Assembly (NCBI GenBank): GCA_964450715.1
Contig: CAYVFC010000046.1
Span: 1 to 55,006 of the forward strand
Source: CAYVFC01 sp964450715
Lineage (GTDB): Bacteria > Myxococcota_A > Polyangia > Polyangiales > JAFGIB01
DNA length: 55,006 nt
Reading direction: 5' to 3'
Positions 24,895 through 33,252 of the stretch are shown one piece after another. The notes below the pieces were generated by a model that did no database searches, had not been told where the DNA came from, and saw only the letters and a list, made by a program, of their open reading frames with translations. Numbering within the stretch: the first letter of the stretch is position 1; each line of letters opens with the position of its first letter. The position numbers and the translations under genes were made by a program.

Positions 24895-25693
24895 CCGATC
24901 CTCTAGCCTCCGAATGCCGGGTATCAGTTTTCATCGCAACGTATGCACGCAGTACTTCGCGCGCGAAGTTCTGTCCTGCCCCTCGCGCCCGCCAGAAGAA
25001 GGCGAGAAACAGTACGAAAAACGCCGCCGAAACCATAGCGCCCAATTGCGGCCGGTAGAGCGACGCGGAAAGCGGTATCATCCAACTTTCTGTCAATGCG
25101 AGTGTCTCGGTACCGACGACGAGGGCGACGAGGCCGGATGCCGTAAAGCTACCGCGAAAGAACTGATAGCTCGCCTCAGCATTGTCGACGCGGGTGCTGG
25201 CTTTGGTCCCGCTGAGCAAATGCCGAAGTTGGTTGAAGACGAACTGGGCTCCTTCTACACCTGTCGGGAATTGCTCGGGATTGTCAGCCACGACCTTGCG
25301 GCGAAACCACCCAATCGTCAGGGTCGAGTCCCAAGCCTTCGCGAGGTCTTCGTCAGCGAGACCGGCGTTCCGTATAGTGTCAACGAATCGCTCTCGTTCA
25401 GTGGCACTGATGAGGCCGGTCTTCCGAAACATGATGATTTGCGAAGGGTATTGGCCGGCCCAGAAGAGAGCTTTGAGGATCTGCTCAGGCCATGAGTGCG
25501 CGACGGTCTGGACGAAGTGGCCGGAGACGAAAGCGCCGAGAACGAAGAGTACGCTGGCAAAAAGGCCGGAATCGCCGAGGAGCGTCGGCGTAGCGCCACC
25601 GGCGACACTCCACGCAGCAAGAAGGCCGAAGAGCAATATCGCGCCTGGAAGCACGTACATCTGAAAATCGAAATATGTGAACTTCTCGGTCAA
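24884..25693 (-). CDS. Four-helix membrane protein coupled to the MBL gene
   Basis: A 269-residue protein with two N-terminal hydrophobic helices (about 13-31 and 43-62), a soluble loop of about 110 residues, and two C-terminal helices (about 183-205 and 216-238). The N-terminus FTYFDFQMYVLPGAILLFGL has no signal peptide. I do not recognise the family. Its coding end overlaps the MBL start by 11 bases, and the zinc/HNH-like gene ends 45 bases upstream, so it belongs to the XRE-led operon. In this setting it could be a membrane effector or an anchor; that is inference. Confidence 0.6.
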   Translation of the reverse strand: MTEKFTYFDFQMYVLPGAILLFGLLAAWSVAGGATPTLLGDSGLFASVLFVLGAFVSGHFVQTVAHSWPEQILKALFWAGQYPSQIIMFRKTGLISATERERFVDTIRNAGLADEDLAKAWDSTLTIGWFRRKVVADNPEQFPTGVEGAQFVFNQLRHLLSGTKASTRVDNAEASYQFFRGSFTASGLVALVVGTETLALTESWMIPLSASLYRPQLGAMVSAAFFVLFLAFFWRARGAGQNFAREVLRAYVAMKTDTRHSEARGSDGN

Positions 25694-25738
25694 TGGCGCC
25701 TTTTGCTGCTGCAGGGAACCATGGAGATACGGTGGTCC

Positions 25739-26020
25739 CTATCGGCACTTACTCTTGTCGGATGCACTGTAGAGGTCCCAGACGACATCGAACTCATCGT
25801 CCCGCGTGTTACACGACGAACAGATGGGGGTGATGTACGAGGCCCTGTCACTCCCTCCAGCCTTTATCACGTGACCGCCTATGACCGGCTTACCGTTGCA
25901 TCCGCTCGTGCCGCAGATTGCTGGCGCTTTTTTACCGGTGCCATTCTCCCAGTGACGCAGCCATGCCCCGCACCTGGTGCACTTCTCATCGCCCGACCCT
26001 TTTCGATTCTTCACCTTCAT
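25739..26020 (-). CDS. Small zinc-binding, HNH-like protein
   Basis: A 93-residue protein with cysteine pairs C14-x2-C17, C36/C41 and C67-x2-C70, plus GGHV (H50) and PICSSCN. The order G-G-H-V...I-C-x2-C-N resembles the core of HNH endonucleases with structural zinc, but the final catalytic His is not seen, so it may be a zinc ribbon or a degenerate HNH. I chose the internal ATG at 26020, which has GAGGTGAGAG upstream; the longer frame adds residues that do not look conserved. It lies between the ImmA-type peptidase and the membrane protein in the same transcript. Confidence 0.55.
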   Translation of the reverse strand: MKVKNRKGSGDEKCTRCGAWLRHWENGTGKKAPAICGTSGCNGKPVIGGHVIKAGGSDRASYITPICSSCNTRDDEFDVVWDLYSASDKSKCR

Positions 26021-26142
26021 GACGCTCTCACCTCGCTGAGCCGCAGCCAAACGCAAACCCGCTGGTCTGCTTATCTGCTCATCAGCGTAACCGCGGACGT
26101 GGGTGCTGTCAAGTGGCAATTTACCGTTGGCCACATGCGGGG

Positions 26143-26874
26143 TTATTTCTTGATGGTGCTGAAGAGCGACGGGCCTGCGCCAACGGGCCCGAGGATATCG
26201 AGCTTCGTCAACCGTACCCGAGCGGCGTCCGATGAGACCGCGAAGCCCTCCTGAACGAGACGAATCAATTCTTGGCCGTAGGAGTCATTGGTTCCCACAA
26301 TGCCATAGAGGTCGTTGGCGTCGAGGTAGGGTTTTATTAATCGACGGACGAAACCGACCGGCATCAAGACGGCTCCGCAAACATAGCCCGCTTGCCACTC
26401 CATCCAGTCGGTTCTTGCCGCGTTGTAGATGTCGTCACGCTTACAAATCTGCTTATCCGCGTGGGGATTGCGTCCCAGTAGGTCTGGCCCCGGCGGTTCG
26501 ACGTCCCAGAGGTACGCGTGGAAGTGAACGTGGCCGTACTCGTGGGTGAGGGTCGTCCGCAGGCGGTTTTTTCGTCGATCGTCATTCGCCAGTTCGGCGG
26601 AGATACTCACCCGCGGTTTGGAACCTCGTCGAAACTCTGTCATGCCTTCAACCGCTGGGCCAAAGGCAGACAGGTCGGCGTAGAGGTCTAAGTCGTCGCT
26701 GTCCCGCTCCACCAATCGAGTGAGATCATCCGTAGAGACGGGAAAAGTCGCCGCACCGTTCTGGCTTTTCAAAAAGTCGACGATTAGCATCTCGCACTCT
26801 TGGTCCAGCTCCTTGGGATCGTAGTGCGGGCGTTGCGAGAATCGACCCGTCATGTCCCGCACCTGCCTCACCAC
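26143..26874 (-). CDS. ImmA/IrrE-family metallopeptidase
   Basis: A 243-residue zinc peptidase-like protein with HEYGH at 111-115 and a later acidic helix (DWMEWQAGYVCGAVLMP) supplying the third ligand region. In mobile elements such peptidases cleave a partner HTH repressor on a signal, releasing its operon. Here the partner is plain: the XRE gene ends two bases upstream of its GTG start. The C-terminal part (GQELIRLVQEGFAVSSDAAR, then LTKLDIL) is a winged-helix-like segment common in this family. It is the second gene of the XRE-led operon. Confidence 0.88.
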   Translation of the reverse strand: MVRQVRDMTGRFSQRPHYDPKELDQECEMLIVDFLKSQNGAATFPVSTDDLTRLVERDSDDLDLYADLSAFGPAVEGMTEFRRGSKPRVSISAELANDDRRKNRLRTTLTHEYGHVHFHAYLWDVEPPGPDLLGRNPHADKQICKRDDIYNAARTDWMEWQAGYVCGAVLMPVGFVRRLIKPYLDANDLYGIVGTNDSYGQELIRLVQEGFAVSSDAARVRLTKLDILGPVGAGPSLFSTIKK

Positions 26875-26876
26875 GA

Positions 26877-27212
26877 CTACCGGCGACCCTTCTGCGGGTT
26901 GCCGCGAAAGGCGACCATCGCGTTCTTCACGTCTTCTGGGGATAACTTTTTGTTTCGAATATCGTCAGGGAAGCGACCTGCGAGGAAGTACAGCCAGTCG
27001 GCGTCGAGGTCGAGCGCATTCGCGAATTGCTTTACGAGCCAATCTGACGACGGACTTCGTCTATCGTGCTCGATGTCGTTGAGGTATTGAGGTGATATCG
27101 GCTGGCCATCTTCTTCGCGGACGACTTTTTCGGCGAGGTCTTTCAAGCTCCACTTCTTCGATTTGCGGGCCTGACTGATAGCCCGCCCAAATGTGGTGTC
27201 GTTTTTCGTCAC
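26877..27212 (-). CDS. XRE-family HTH repressor
   Basis: A 111-residue DNA-binding protein with a lambda-repressor-like HTH (FGRAISQARKSKKWSLKDLA, then ISPQYLNDIEHDRRSPS). The GTG start at 27212 follows GGAG by six bases. It is encoded directly before the ImmA-type peptidase, the classic repressor/antirepressor pair. A sigma70-like promoter and a CGTTC-N4-GAACG dyad lie upstream, so it probably controls its own operon, including the HNH-like, membrane and MBL genes. Confidence 0.88.
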   Translation of the reverse strand: MTKNDTTFGRAISQARKSKKWSLKDLAEKVVREEDGQPISPQYLNDIEHDRRSPSSDWLVKQFANALDLDADWLYFLAGRFPDDIRNKKLSPEDVKNAMVAFRGNPQKGRR

Positions 27213-27244
27213 TATTGCTCCAATCGAACGCTCCTACGCTGATC

Positions 27245-27298
27245 AGCTTAACGCCAGAAAACGGCAGCGTCAACCTGAGTTAATCGTTCAACCGAACG
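27245..27298 (-). promoter_or_regulatory. Promoter and possible operator of the XRE-led operon
   Basis: On the minus strand: -35 TTGACG (27273-27268), 17-base spacer, -10 TAAGCT (27250-27245). This places the start of transcription near 27238, about 26 bases before the XRE gene. Just upstream, CGTTC (27285-27289) and GAACG (27294-27298) form an inverted repeat with a four-base centre, a plausible XRE site. Confidence 0.6.
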
Positions 27299-27389
27299 AG
27301 CGCAACGCTTCTTCTCAGAGTGGATCTCGAAGTGCTCGAAGTTGTTCGTACCGTCGCCACGCCTTTCTCGGGCGTCCATCCTCTCTCGG

Positions 27390-30300
27390 TTATCCTGGGG
27401 CTTTCTCCTCGTGCCGGATTTCGTCATAGATCCGGCGCACGAGCAGGCGGAAAGCGAGGCTCTGGAAGTCGGCGTCGTTTAGGTAGCGGGTGACGATTTC
27501 CTGATTCTGGTCCATGCGGTCGATCATCAGGCCTTCGACCTTGGCTTTCATGGCGAGGGCGAAGTTGTCGAGGGGATTGGCCTTGGCGCGCTGGACGACC
27601 TCGTCGTCTAGCTTGGCGGCCTCAACGAACTGGTCGAAGAGGACCTGGTCGGCCTTGTTGAACTCGGTGCCGAAGCGCTCGTTGAGCACCTCGATGATGG
27701 TGGAGAGCTCGACCTCTTCGTCCTTGGCCTTGCGCGTGCCGACGTCGGTGGGGCTGTAGACCTCGCCCGGGTCAGCGACCTTCAGGACGATGGAGCCTTC
27801 GCTGATCTTGTCGAGGCGGTAATACTTGAGGGCTACGTCGCCGTCGAGGCGCAGTGGGGCCTTGCGCGGGTCCTGGGGCAGCTTGGTCTCGAGGAAGCGC
27901 GCGAAGGTATAGAGCTTCTCCAGGTCGGGGTCGGAGAAGGGCATGATCTGCGAGAGGAAGGCGTACAGGCGCACGAAGGCGCCCAGGGCGTTCTTGAACT
28001 CTTCCTGCTCGTCCTCGGTCCTGGCCTCGTAGCGGTCGACCGCCGGGTTGAGGTGGCGGTTCATCTCGGCCTGGTCGTGGACGGTCTGCTTCTCGCGCGG
28101 GGAGAAGAAGACCCGGCAGAAGGCGTCGACCTCGGACTGCCAGAAGATCTGGGTCGCCTCAAGCTTGTGTGCGAGGTCGTAGAGCTGCTGCGGGTCGGCG
28201 GTCTCGGCGACGGTGGTCTGCTCGTAATAGGGCTGGAAGCTCCGCTGGATCTCGTCGGTATCGTTGACGAAGTCGAGGACGAAGGTGTCCTGCTTGCCCG
28301 GGGAGGTGCGGTTGAGCCGGGAGAGGGTCTGCACCGCCTGTACGCCGGAGAGCCGCTTGTCGACGTACATGGTGTGCAGCAGCGGCTGGTCGAAGCCGGT
28401 CTGGTACTTGTTGGCGACGAGCAGGACCTGGTACTCCTCGGTCTCGAAGGCGGCGGGCAGGCCGGCCTCGGAGATGCGCTTGCCGTCCTTGCCGACGTTC
28501 ATGCCGGGCTCGGTGAACTCGAGACCGCTATCGGGGTCTTTCACCGTTCCGGAGAAGGCGACCAGCACCCCGACGTCGGTGTAGCCCTGTTCCTTCAGGT
28601 ATTTCTCGAAGGCCAGCTTGTAGCGGACGGCGTGCAGGCGCGAGCTCGTCACCAGCATGGCCTTGGCGCGCCCGCCGATCTTGTGGCGCACCTTGGCCCG
28701 GAAGTGCTCGACCATCACCTCGGTCTTCTGGGCGATATTGTGGGGGTGCAGGCTCATGAAGCGCGCGAGCTGCCTCGTGGCTTCCTTCTTGGGCACCTTG
28801 GGGTCGGTTTCCGACGCCTTCACCAGGCGGTAGTAGGTCTTGTAGGTGGTGTAGTTATTGAGCACGTCGAGGATGAAGCCCTCCTCGATGGCCTGGCGCA
28901 TGGAGTAGAGGTGAAACGGCCGCGGCTTGCCCTCGGCGTCTCGGGAGCCGAACACCTCCAGGGTCTTGGCCTTGGGCGTGGCGGTGAAGGCGAAGAAGGA
29001 CAGGTTCTGCTGTCGCCCGCGCGAGGCCATCACCGCCTTGAGCACGCGGTCCTCGTCGTCCTCGGTCTCGACGCCTTCCTCTGCCTCGGCCTGCTCCAGC
29101 GAAGACGCCGCCAGCACCTGCTTCATCTGGCGCGCGGCCTCGCCCGTCTGCGAGCTGTGGGCCTCGTCCACGATCACGGCGTACTTGCGTCCGGGAAGCG
29201 CCGCGGTTTTCTCGGTGACAAAGGGAAATTTCTGCAGGGTCGTGATGATGATCAGGGTGCCCGCGGTGAGCGCCTGAGCGAGCTGGTCCGAGTGCTCGTC
29301 GATCTTGGCCACCACGCCCTGCTTGTGCTCGAACTGGTAGATGGTGTCCTGCAGCTGCTTGTCGAGGACGCGCCGGTCGGTGATGACGACGACCGAGTCG
29401 AAGACCTTGTCGTCCTCGTCGTCGTGCAGGCTGGCCAGGCGGTGAGCGAGCCACGCAATGCTGTTCGACTTGCCCGACCCGGCCGAGTGCTGGATCAGGT
29501 AGCTCTTACCCGACCCATCAACGCGCGCAGCCGCCACCAGTTGGCGTACGGCGTCGAGCTGGTGATACCGGGGGAAGATGACCTTCTCCTCGGTCGTCTT
29601 TTTACCGGCACGAACCTTCTCTTCCTTCACCAGGTGGATGAAGCGGCCCACGATGTCGAGAAATAAGTCACGCTGCCAGACCTGCTCCCAGAGATAGGCG
29701 GTCCGGTAACCACTCGGGTGCTCGGGGTTGCCCGCCCCGCCGTCCTTGCCGCGGTTGAAGGGCAGGAACGTAGTACCTGCCCCCGTCAGCCTGGTGGCCA
29801 TGAACACCTGGTCGGGATCGACGGCAAAGTGCACGAGCGCCCGGCGCTTGAACTGAAAGAGCCGATGCCTTGCGTCGCGTCCGCGGTACTGCGTGACCGC
29901 GTGGTGCACGGTCTGGCCGGTCAGCGGGTTCTTGAGCTCGGCCGTGGCGATCGGCAGGCCGTTGAGGGACAGCAAGAGGTCGATGGACTGGTCCTCGTCG
30001 GCGTGTCCCGCCGGGGCGAAGTGGATCTGACGGGTGACCTGCAGCCGGTTCTGCCCGTACCTGGCCAGGATGTCGGGGTTGAGGGCGTGGGCGGGCCGGA
30101 AGTAGGCGCAGTCGAGCTTGCGACCGTAGAACTTGAACCCGTGCCGCAGCACGTCGAGCGTCCCCCGGCTCTCCAGCGACTTGGCGAGCGCGTCGATCAC
30201 TGCCGATTCCAAGCTCGCCCCGTGCTGCTGCTTCAGCTCCTCCCAGAGCTCGGTCTGGCTCGCCTGCACGAAGGCGAAGAACTCCTCCGGGAACAGCGCC

Positions 30301-30407
30301 CGCTCCCGGTCGAACGCCTGAGCACTGCCCGCAGTCCATCCCCCTCCCGCCACCAGGGCGTGCTCGATGGCGTCCTCGAACGCCCGCTCCGTGTGCTTAC
30401 CCGGCAT
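27390..30407 (-). CDS. hsdR: Type I restriction endonuclease, HsdR subunit
   Basis: Motor and nuclease subunit of a type I restriction-modification system, 1005 residues. The N-terminal PD-(D/E)xK nuclease has D143, E157 and K159 (SIDLLLSLNG...AELKNP). Superfamily-2 helicase motifs follow: Walker A AGSGKS (309-314), DEAH (414-417), FTATP (about 480) and a C-terminal helicase lobe with YQTGFDQPLLHTMYVDK. The C-terminus should contact HsdM/HsdS. It cuts unmethylated DNA after ATP-driven translocation. All motifs look intact. It is separated from hsdS by darTG and a HEPN-like gene and has 332 bases of leader with repeats, so may be separately controlled. Confidence 0.96.
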   Translation of the reverse strand: MPGKHTERAFEDAIEHALVAGGGWTAGSAQAFDRERALFPEEFFAFVQASQTELWEELKQQHGASLESAVIDALAKSLESRGTLDVLRHGFKFYGRKLDCAYFRPAHALNPDILARYGQNRLQVTRQIHFAPAGHADEDQSIDLLLSLNGLPIATAELKNPLTGQTVHHAVTQYRGRDARHRLFQFKRRALVHFAVDPDQVFMATRLTGAGTTFLPFNRGKDGGAGNPEHPSGYRTAYLWEQVWQRDLFLDIVGRFIHLVKEEKVRAGKKTTEEKVIFPRYHQLDAVRQLVAAARVDGSGKSYLIQHSAGSGKSNSIAWLAHRLASLHDDEDDKVFDSVVVITDRRVLDKQLQDTIYQFEHKQGVVAKIDEHSDQLAQALTAGTLIIITTLQKFPFVTEKTAALPGRKYAVIVDEAHSSQTGEAARQMKQVLAASSLEQAEAEEGVETEDDEDRVLKAVMASRGRQQNLSFFAFTATPKAKTLEVFGSRDAEGKPRPFHLYSMRQAIEEGFILDVLNNYTTYKTYYRLVKASETDPKVPKKEATRQLARFMSLHPHNIAQKTEVMVEHFRAKVRHKIGGRAKAMLVTSSRLHAVRYKLAFEKYLKEQGYTDVGVLVAFSGTVKDPDSGLEFTEPGMNVGKDGKRISEAGLPAAFETEEYQVLLVANKYQTGFDQPLLHTMYVDKRLSGVQAVQTLSRLNRTSPGKQDTFVLDFVNDTDEIQRSFQPYYEQTTVAETADPQQLYDLAHKLEATQIFWQSEVDAFCRVFFSPREKQTVHDQAEMNRHLNPAVDRYEARTEDEQEEFKNALGAFVRLYAFLSQIMPFSDPDLEKLYTFARFLETKLPQDPRKAPLRLDGDVALKYYRLDKISEGSIVLKVADPGEVYSPTDVGTRKAKDEEVELSTIIEVLNERFGTEFNKADQVLFDQFVEAAKLDDEVVQRAKANPLDNFALAMKAKVEGLMIDRMDQNQEIVTRYLNDADFQSLAFRLLVRRIYDEIRHEEKAPG

Positions 30408-30433
30408 CCGAGATCATCTCCCCCGGGGCTGCG

Positions 30434-30466
30434 CCAGCAAATACCCAGCAAATACCCAGCAAATAA
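30434..30466. repeat. 11-base tandem repeat, three copies, upstream of hsdR
   Basis: CCAGCAAATAC occurs at 30434-30444 and 30445-30455 and, with one change, at 30456-30466. It sits 27 bases before the hsdR start codon, in its leader. Because 11 is not a multiple of three, a change in copy number would alter leader or promoter spacing. Confidence 0.8.
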
Positions 30467-30654
30467 GTAACGGCTTGATATCTCATAAGAATTCGGCGTG
30501 ATGACCCCGAGCTGCCGGCGACGCGTCAAATACCGCACCCTGCCGCACGCTCGTTCTGGCACCCGCCGCGCCGCCTGTCGGGAGAATACCCGGAAAAAGC
30601 GCAAATTACTCCCGGTGGCGCGGTGATTTCCGCCCGTTCATATGTGGGGCAAAA

Positions 30655-30676
30655 CGATATGCGCGCGCGCATATCG
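30655..30676. promoter_or_regulatory. Perfect 22-bp palindrome in the darG-hsdR gap
   Basis: CGATAT, then ten alternating G/C bases, then ATATCG, with no mismatch or loop. It lies 64 bases after the darG stop and about 250 bases before hsdR. There is no T-run for a terminator on the minus strand. A protein-binding site is a reasonable guess. Confidence 0.45.
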
Positions 30677-30739
30677 GGTGCATTCGCGATTATTTCGGCC
30701 CGCGACCTGAGCCTACCGGTCCGCGCCGGAATGGCCGCA

Positions 30740-31789
30740 TCACGCGGCAGCGCGGGTCCAGCCGAGGTCCTTGAGGCGCAACCAGGCAGCCCGGATGTGT
30801 CCGTCCTTCATCTGGGAGCGCTTGCGCTCGCTCCAGGACTGGACCTTGGCGGTGACACGATCGAGGGCGTCGGCCTCGTCGTCGTGACTCGTGACCCAGT
30901 GCACCGTGGCGAGCAGCTCCATGCCGAAGGGGGTCTCGAATCCCTCGATTAGCTCGACGACTCGCTTCAGTCGCTGCTCCGTCTCCGGCTGCTTCGCAAT
31001 GAACTCCTGTGCGGCTTGCACGGCTCCTGGCAGCAACTCGAGCGGAGTCTCCGGGTTGTTCTGGCCATCGCCCACCCCAATGGTGTAGTGGCCCTCCATG
31101 TTACGGAGTGCCTTGCGCAGGTTGTCCGCGTAGGGACCGTAGTAGTAAGGCTTGAACTGCAGTTGGAGCGGCTCGCCAGCTTCTTGCAGGAAGTACGCGA
31201 GCTTCTGTACCTCGACCAGCGAGAGCCGGTAGTCGTAGCCGGTCTCGAGGTACTTTCCCATGAGCGCGAGCACCGCGGCTCGGCTCGCGGTCATCGCCGG
31301 TGTCTTGCGACGATCGATGATCGCGTCGGCATCCGGGGCACCCTTCGGCTCGAAGAGCAACACGCGCACGTCCGGCATTTCGGAGAAAGCTCGCTCGATG
31401 AGCGGCCTCACGTCGGACCAGGCAAGGCCTCCGTGCCCGCATCCAAGGGGCGGGATCGCGATCGAGTGGATCTCCAGAGCGCGGACCTGGTCCACCAGAT
31501 CGCGCAGCCCGTCGCGGACGTACTCGAGCTTCGAAGGGTGTCGCCAGTGCTTCTTGGTGGGGAAATTGATGATGAACCGGGGCGCGGTGAGACGACGGAC
31601 CACGTGCATCTTGCCGGGCACCACCTCGCCCGCCTTGCACGCCCGCTCGTAGGACTGGAACGCCTCGGGGAAGGCCTTCTTGAATTGCAGAGCCAGCCCC
31701 TTGCCCATGACGCCCTGCGTATTGACCGTGTTGACGAGAGCGTCAACGTTGGCGGTCAGCAGGTTTCCGGTTCCCGGTTCAATCGTCAT
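30740..31789 (-). CDS. darG: DarG antitoxin: macrodomain ADP-ribosylglycohydrolase
   Basis: A 349-residue two-domain antitoxin. The N-terminal macrodomain (GNLLTANVDALVNTVNTQGV from residue 8, PPLGCGHGGL near 113) removes ADP-ribose from DNA bases. The C-terminal half (from about MTASRAAVLALMGKYLETG at 165) matches the DarT-binding domain of DarG, which neutralises the toxin by direct contact. The ATG at 31789 follows AGGGAGGAG. It starts ten bases after the darT stop. It should keep DarT harmless until phage infection. Intact by eye. Confidence 0.93.
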   Translation of the reverse strand: MTIEPGTGNLLTANVDALVNTVNTQGVMGKGLALQFKKAFPEAFQSYERACKAGEVVPGKMHVVRRLTAPRFIINFPTKKHWRHPSKLEYVRDGLRDLVDQVRALEIHSIAIPPLGCGHGGLAWSDVRPLIERAFSEMPDVRVLLFEPKGAPDADAIIDRRKTPAMTASRAAVLALMGKYLETGYDYRLSLVEVQKLAYFLQEAGEPLQLQFKPYYYGPYADNLRKALRNMEGHYTIGVGDGQNNPETPLELLPGAVQAAQEFIAKQPETEQRLKRVVELIEGFETPFGMELLATVHWVTSHDDEADALDRVTAKVQSWSERKRSQMKDGHIRAAWLRLKDLGWTRAAA

Positions 31790-31799
31790 CGCTCCTCCC

Positions 31800-32420
31800 T
31801 TAATAATACCATTCGGGTCGGACTGTCACGCTAGGTCGATGGCTCGAGCCTGCCATCGCCGTTTTAACCTTGGTTTCCGCGGTGTTGCTCATCACTCCGA
31901 TCTCCGCCACGGCCGTCCAGGGGAAGAACTCGTGCACCAGGAACTCGGCCTGGCGCTCCTCCGCGACATCGGTCCAGTACGTCTTGTCCATCACCTGCCA
32001 CGGAACTTCGTCGAGCCGGCTCAGATCGTCGTAATGCAGCGCATGGGCGAGCTCGGCGTGGCGATCGGTGAAAGCCCATGCTCTTCCCAGGTTGGTGGCG
32101 ATCGATACCCGGCTTACCAGATGTACGATGTCCTCCTGACCGCCCCGGTAATCGTCGTGCCCCCGGGAAACGACGTAGAGCATCACGGAGCGAGGGCAGA
32201 AGTTGAACGGCACGTAGTCGCCGAGCAAGCCATCGCCCCGCGTCATCACCGGTCTATTCAGCCGTCGCTGCTTGATGTGCAAGTGGCCGATATTGGTAGA
32301 TGATAGATTACGTGCAATACGCTGCGAGTCACTCCAAACCCCTCCCTCGCTCAGGATCCCCGCGAGGTTGTCCACGTGGGTGATGTGGAAGATAAGCGGG
32401 TCTTGGGGCACTTGAGTCAT
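31800..32420 (-). CDS. darT: DarT toxin: DNA ADP-ribosyltransferase
   Basis: A 206-residue toxin that attaches ADP-ribose from NAD to single-stranded DNA bases and blocks replication. Visible family features are the NAD-binding start FHITHVDNLAGIL (H12, N18), YVPFNFCPRSVMLY (70-82) and the catalytic Glu in RQAEFLVHEF (E159). The length is usual. The toxin gene comes first with its antitoxin DarG ten bases behind, the normal order. DarTG is a known phage-defence toxin-antitoxin pair. Here it is nested inside a type I restriction locus. Confidence 0.93.
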   Translation of the reverse strand: MTQVPQDPLIFHITHVDNLAGILSEGGVWSDSQRIARNLSSTNIGHLHIKQRRLNRPVMTRGDGLLGDYVPFNFCPRSVMLYVVSRGHDDYRGGQEDIVHLVSRVSIATNLGRAWAFTDRHAELAHALHYDDLSRLDEVPWQVMDKTYWTDVAEERQAEFLVHEFFPWTAVAEIGVMSNTAETKVKTAMAGSSHRPSVTVRPEWYY

Positions 32421-32559
32421 CTGGTCTCGCTCGTCCTGGCTATACCCTTGATTCGACCTTTGCTCGCCGGAGCCTTCCAGGCCGTTCTCGCAGTCTTCGC
32501 AAATGGCTTGCGTAGATCGTGTACAAGCCCTACCAGGCGGTCTATTAAGCGGATCGGGC

Positions 32560-33252
32560 TCACCTGCTCGCCTCTAGAGTACGCATCGCCTCTGCCATTG
32601 CACGTTCGAACCATTCGGCATAGCCATCGGGTGCGTCAGGCCCGGGTTGGTTGCTCAGTTCCGACCAAGCACGTGCTGCGTCCGGTGAGATTCGAGGACG
32701 CAGGTTCCGTGCTACTAACGAACTCAACACGTCCTCGTAGTGATCGCCGAACTCTTCGTTGAAATCGATCGCGAACAAACTCCATTCGGAATAGATAAAA
32801 GGGTCGACGACACCAAAGATGAACTCGAGCGTCTTCTGTCTCGGATCGACGTTCGCGGAAGGCGCCGCGAAATGCTGAATGGAGTTCCGGAAACGGCCGA
32901 ACTCGGCGTAGACATCAGCATGGGCCAGTTGAATTCCGGTGGTCGCCCATAGGCGCTCGGGTAGCTCGTTGAACTGGTAAGTGCGACCCTTTTCAAAAAG
33001 GTCCCGAAGCTCTAACATGCCCGTTCGGTCAAGGCCTGCTTTAGGTAATTGTTCGAAAATCAACAGCGGGTGCTCTTCAGCGATTCGCGCCTTGATGAGA
33101 ATTTCAGCGGCGTGCGCGGCGTTTAGAACTGAGAGCTCGCCCCACCAGTCGTTGTCCATCCCGGCATAGAGACTCAAACGCAGCGCATGTTGCATCGACC
33201 CGAGTCCCAGGTCGCGCATGTGTTCGGCGACGCCTTGAAGTTCGGGGTTCAT
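32560..33252 (-). CDS. HEPN-like protein coupled to hsdS
   Basis: A 230-residue mostly helical protein. NAAHAAEILIKARIAEEHPL (44-63) looks like the first HEPN helices, and FGRFRNSIQH (118-127) contains R122-x4-H127, the HEPN ribonuclease motif. The family is not certain, but the pattern fits a HEPN-domain RNase or a HEPN-fold accessory protein. Its ATG overlaps the hsdS stop (ATGA), so it is translationally coupled to the restriction operon. No nucleotidyltransferase (MNT) antitoxin partner is adjacent. It could be an anti-phage RNase guarding the type I system. Confidence 0.6.
   Translation of the reverse strand: MNPELQGVAEHMRDLGLGSMQHALRLSLYAGMDNDWWGELSVLNAAHAAEILIKARIAEEHPLLIFEQLPKAGLDRTGMLELRDLFEKGRTYQFNELPERLWATTGIQLAHADVYAEFGRFRNSIQHFAAPSANVDPRQKTLEFIFGVVDPFIYSEWSLFAIDFNEEFGDHYEDVLSSLVARNLRPRISPDAARAWSELSNQPGPDAPDGYAEWFERAMAEAMRTLEASR

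Noticed and set aside
28053..29666. Plus-strand open frame opposite hsdR
   Set aside because: Antisense shadow of a complete HsdR with intact motifs; composition is typical of reverse-complement GC-rich coding DNA.
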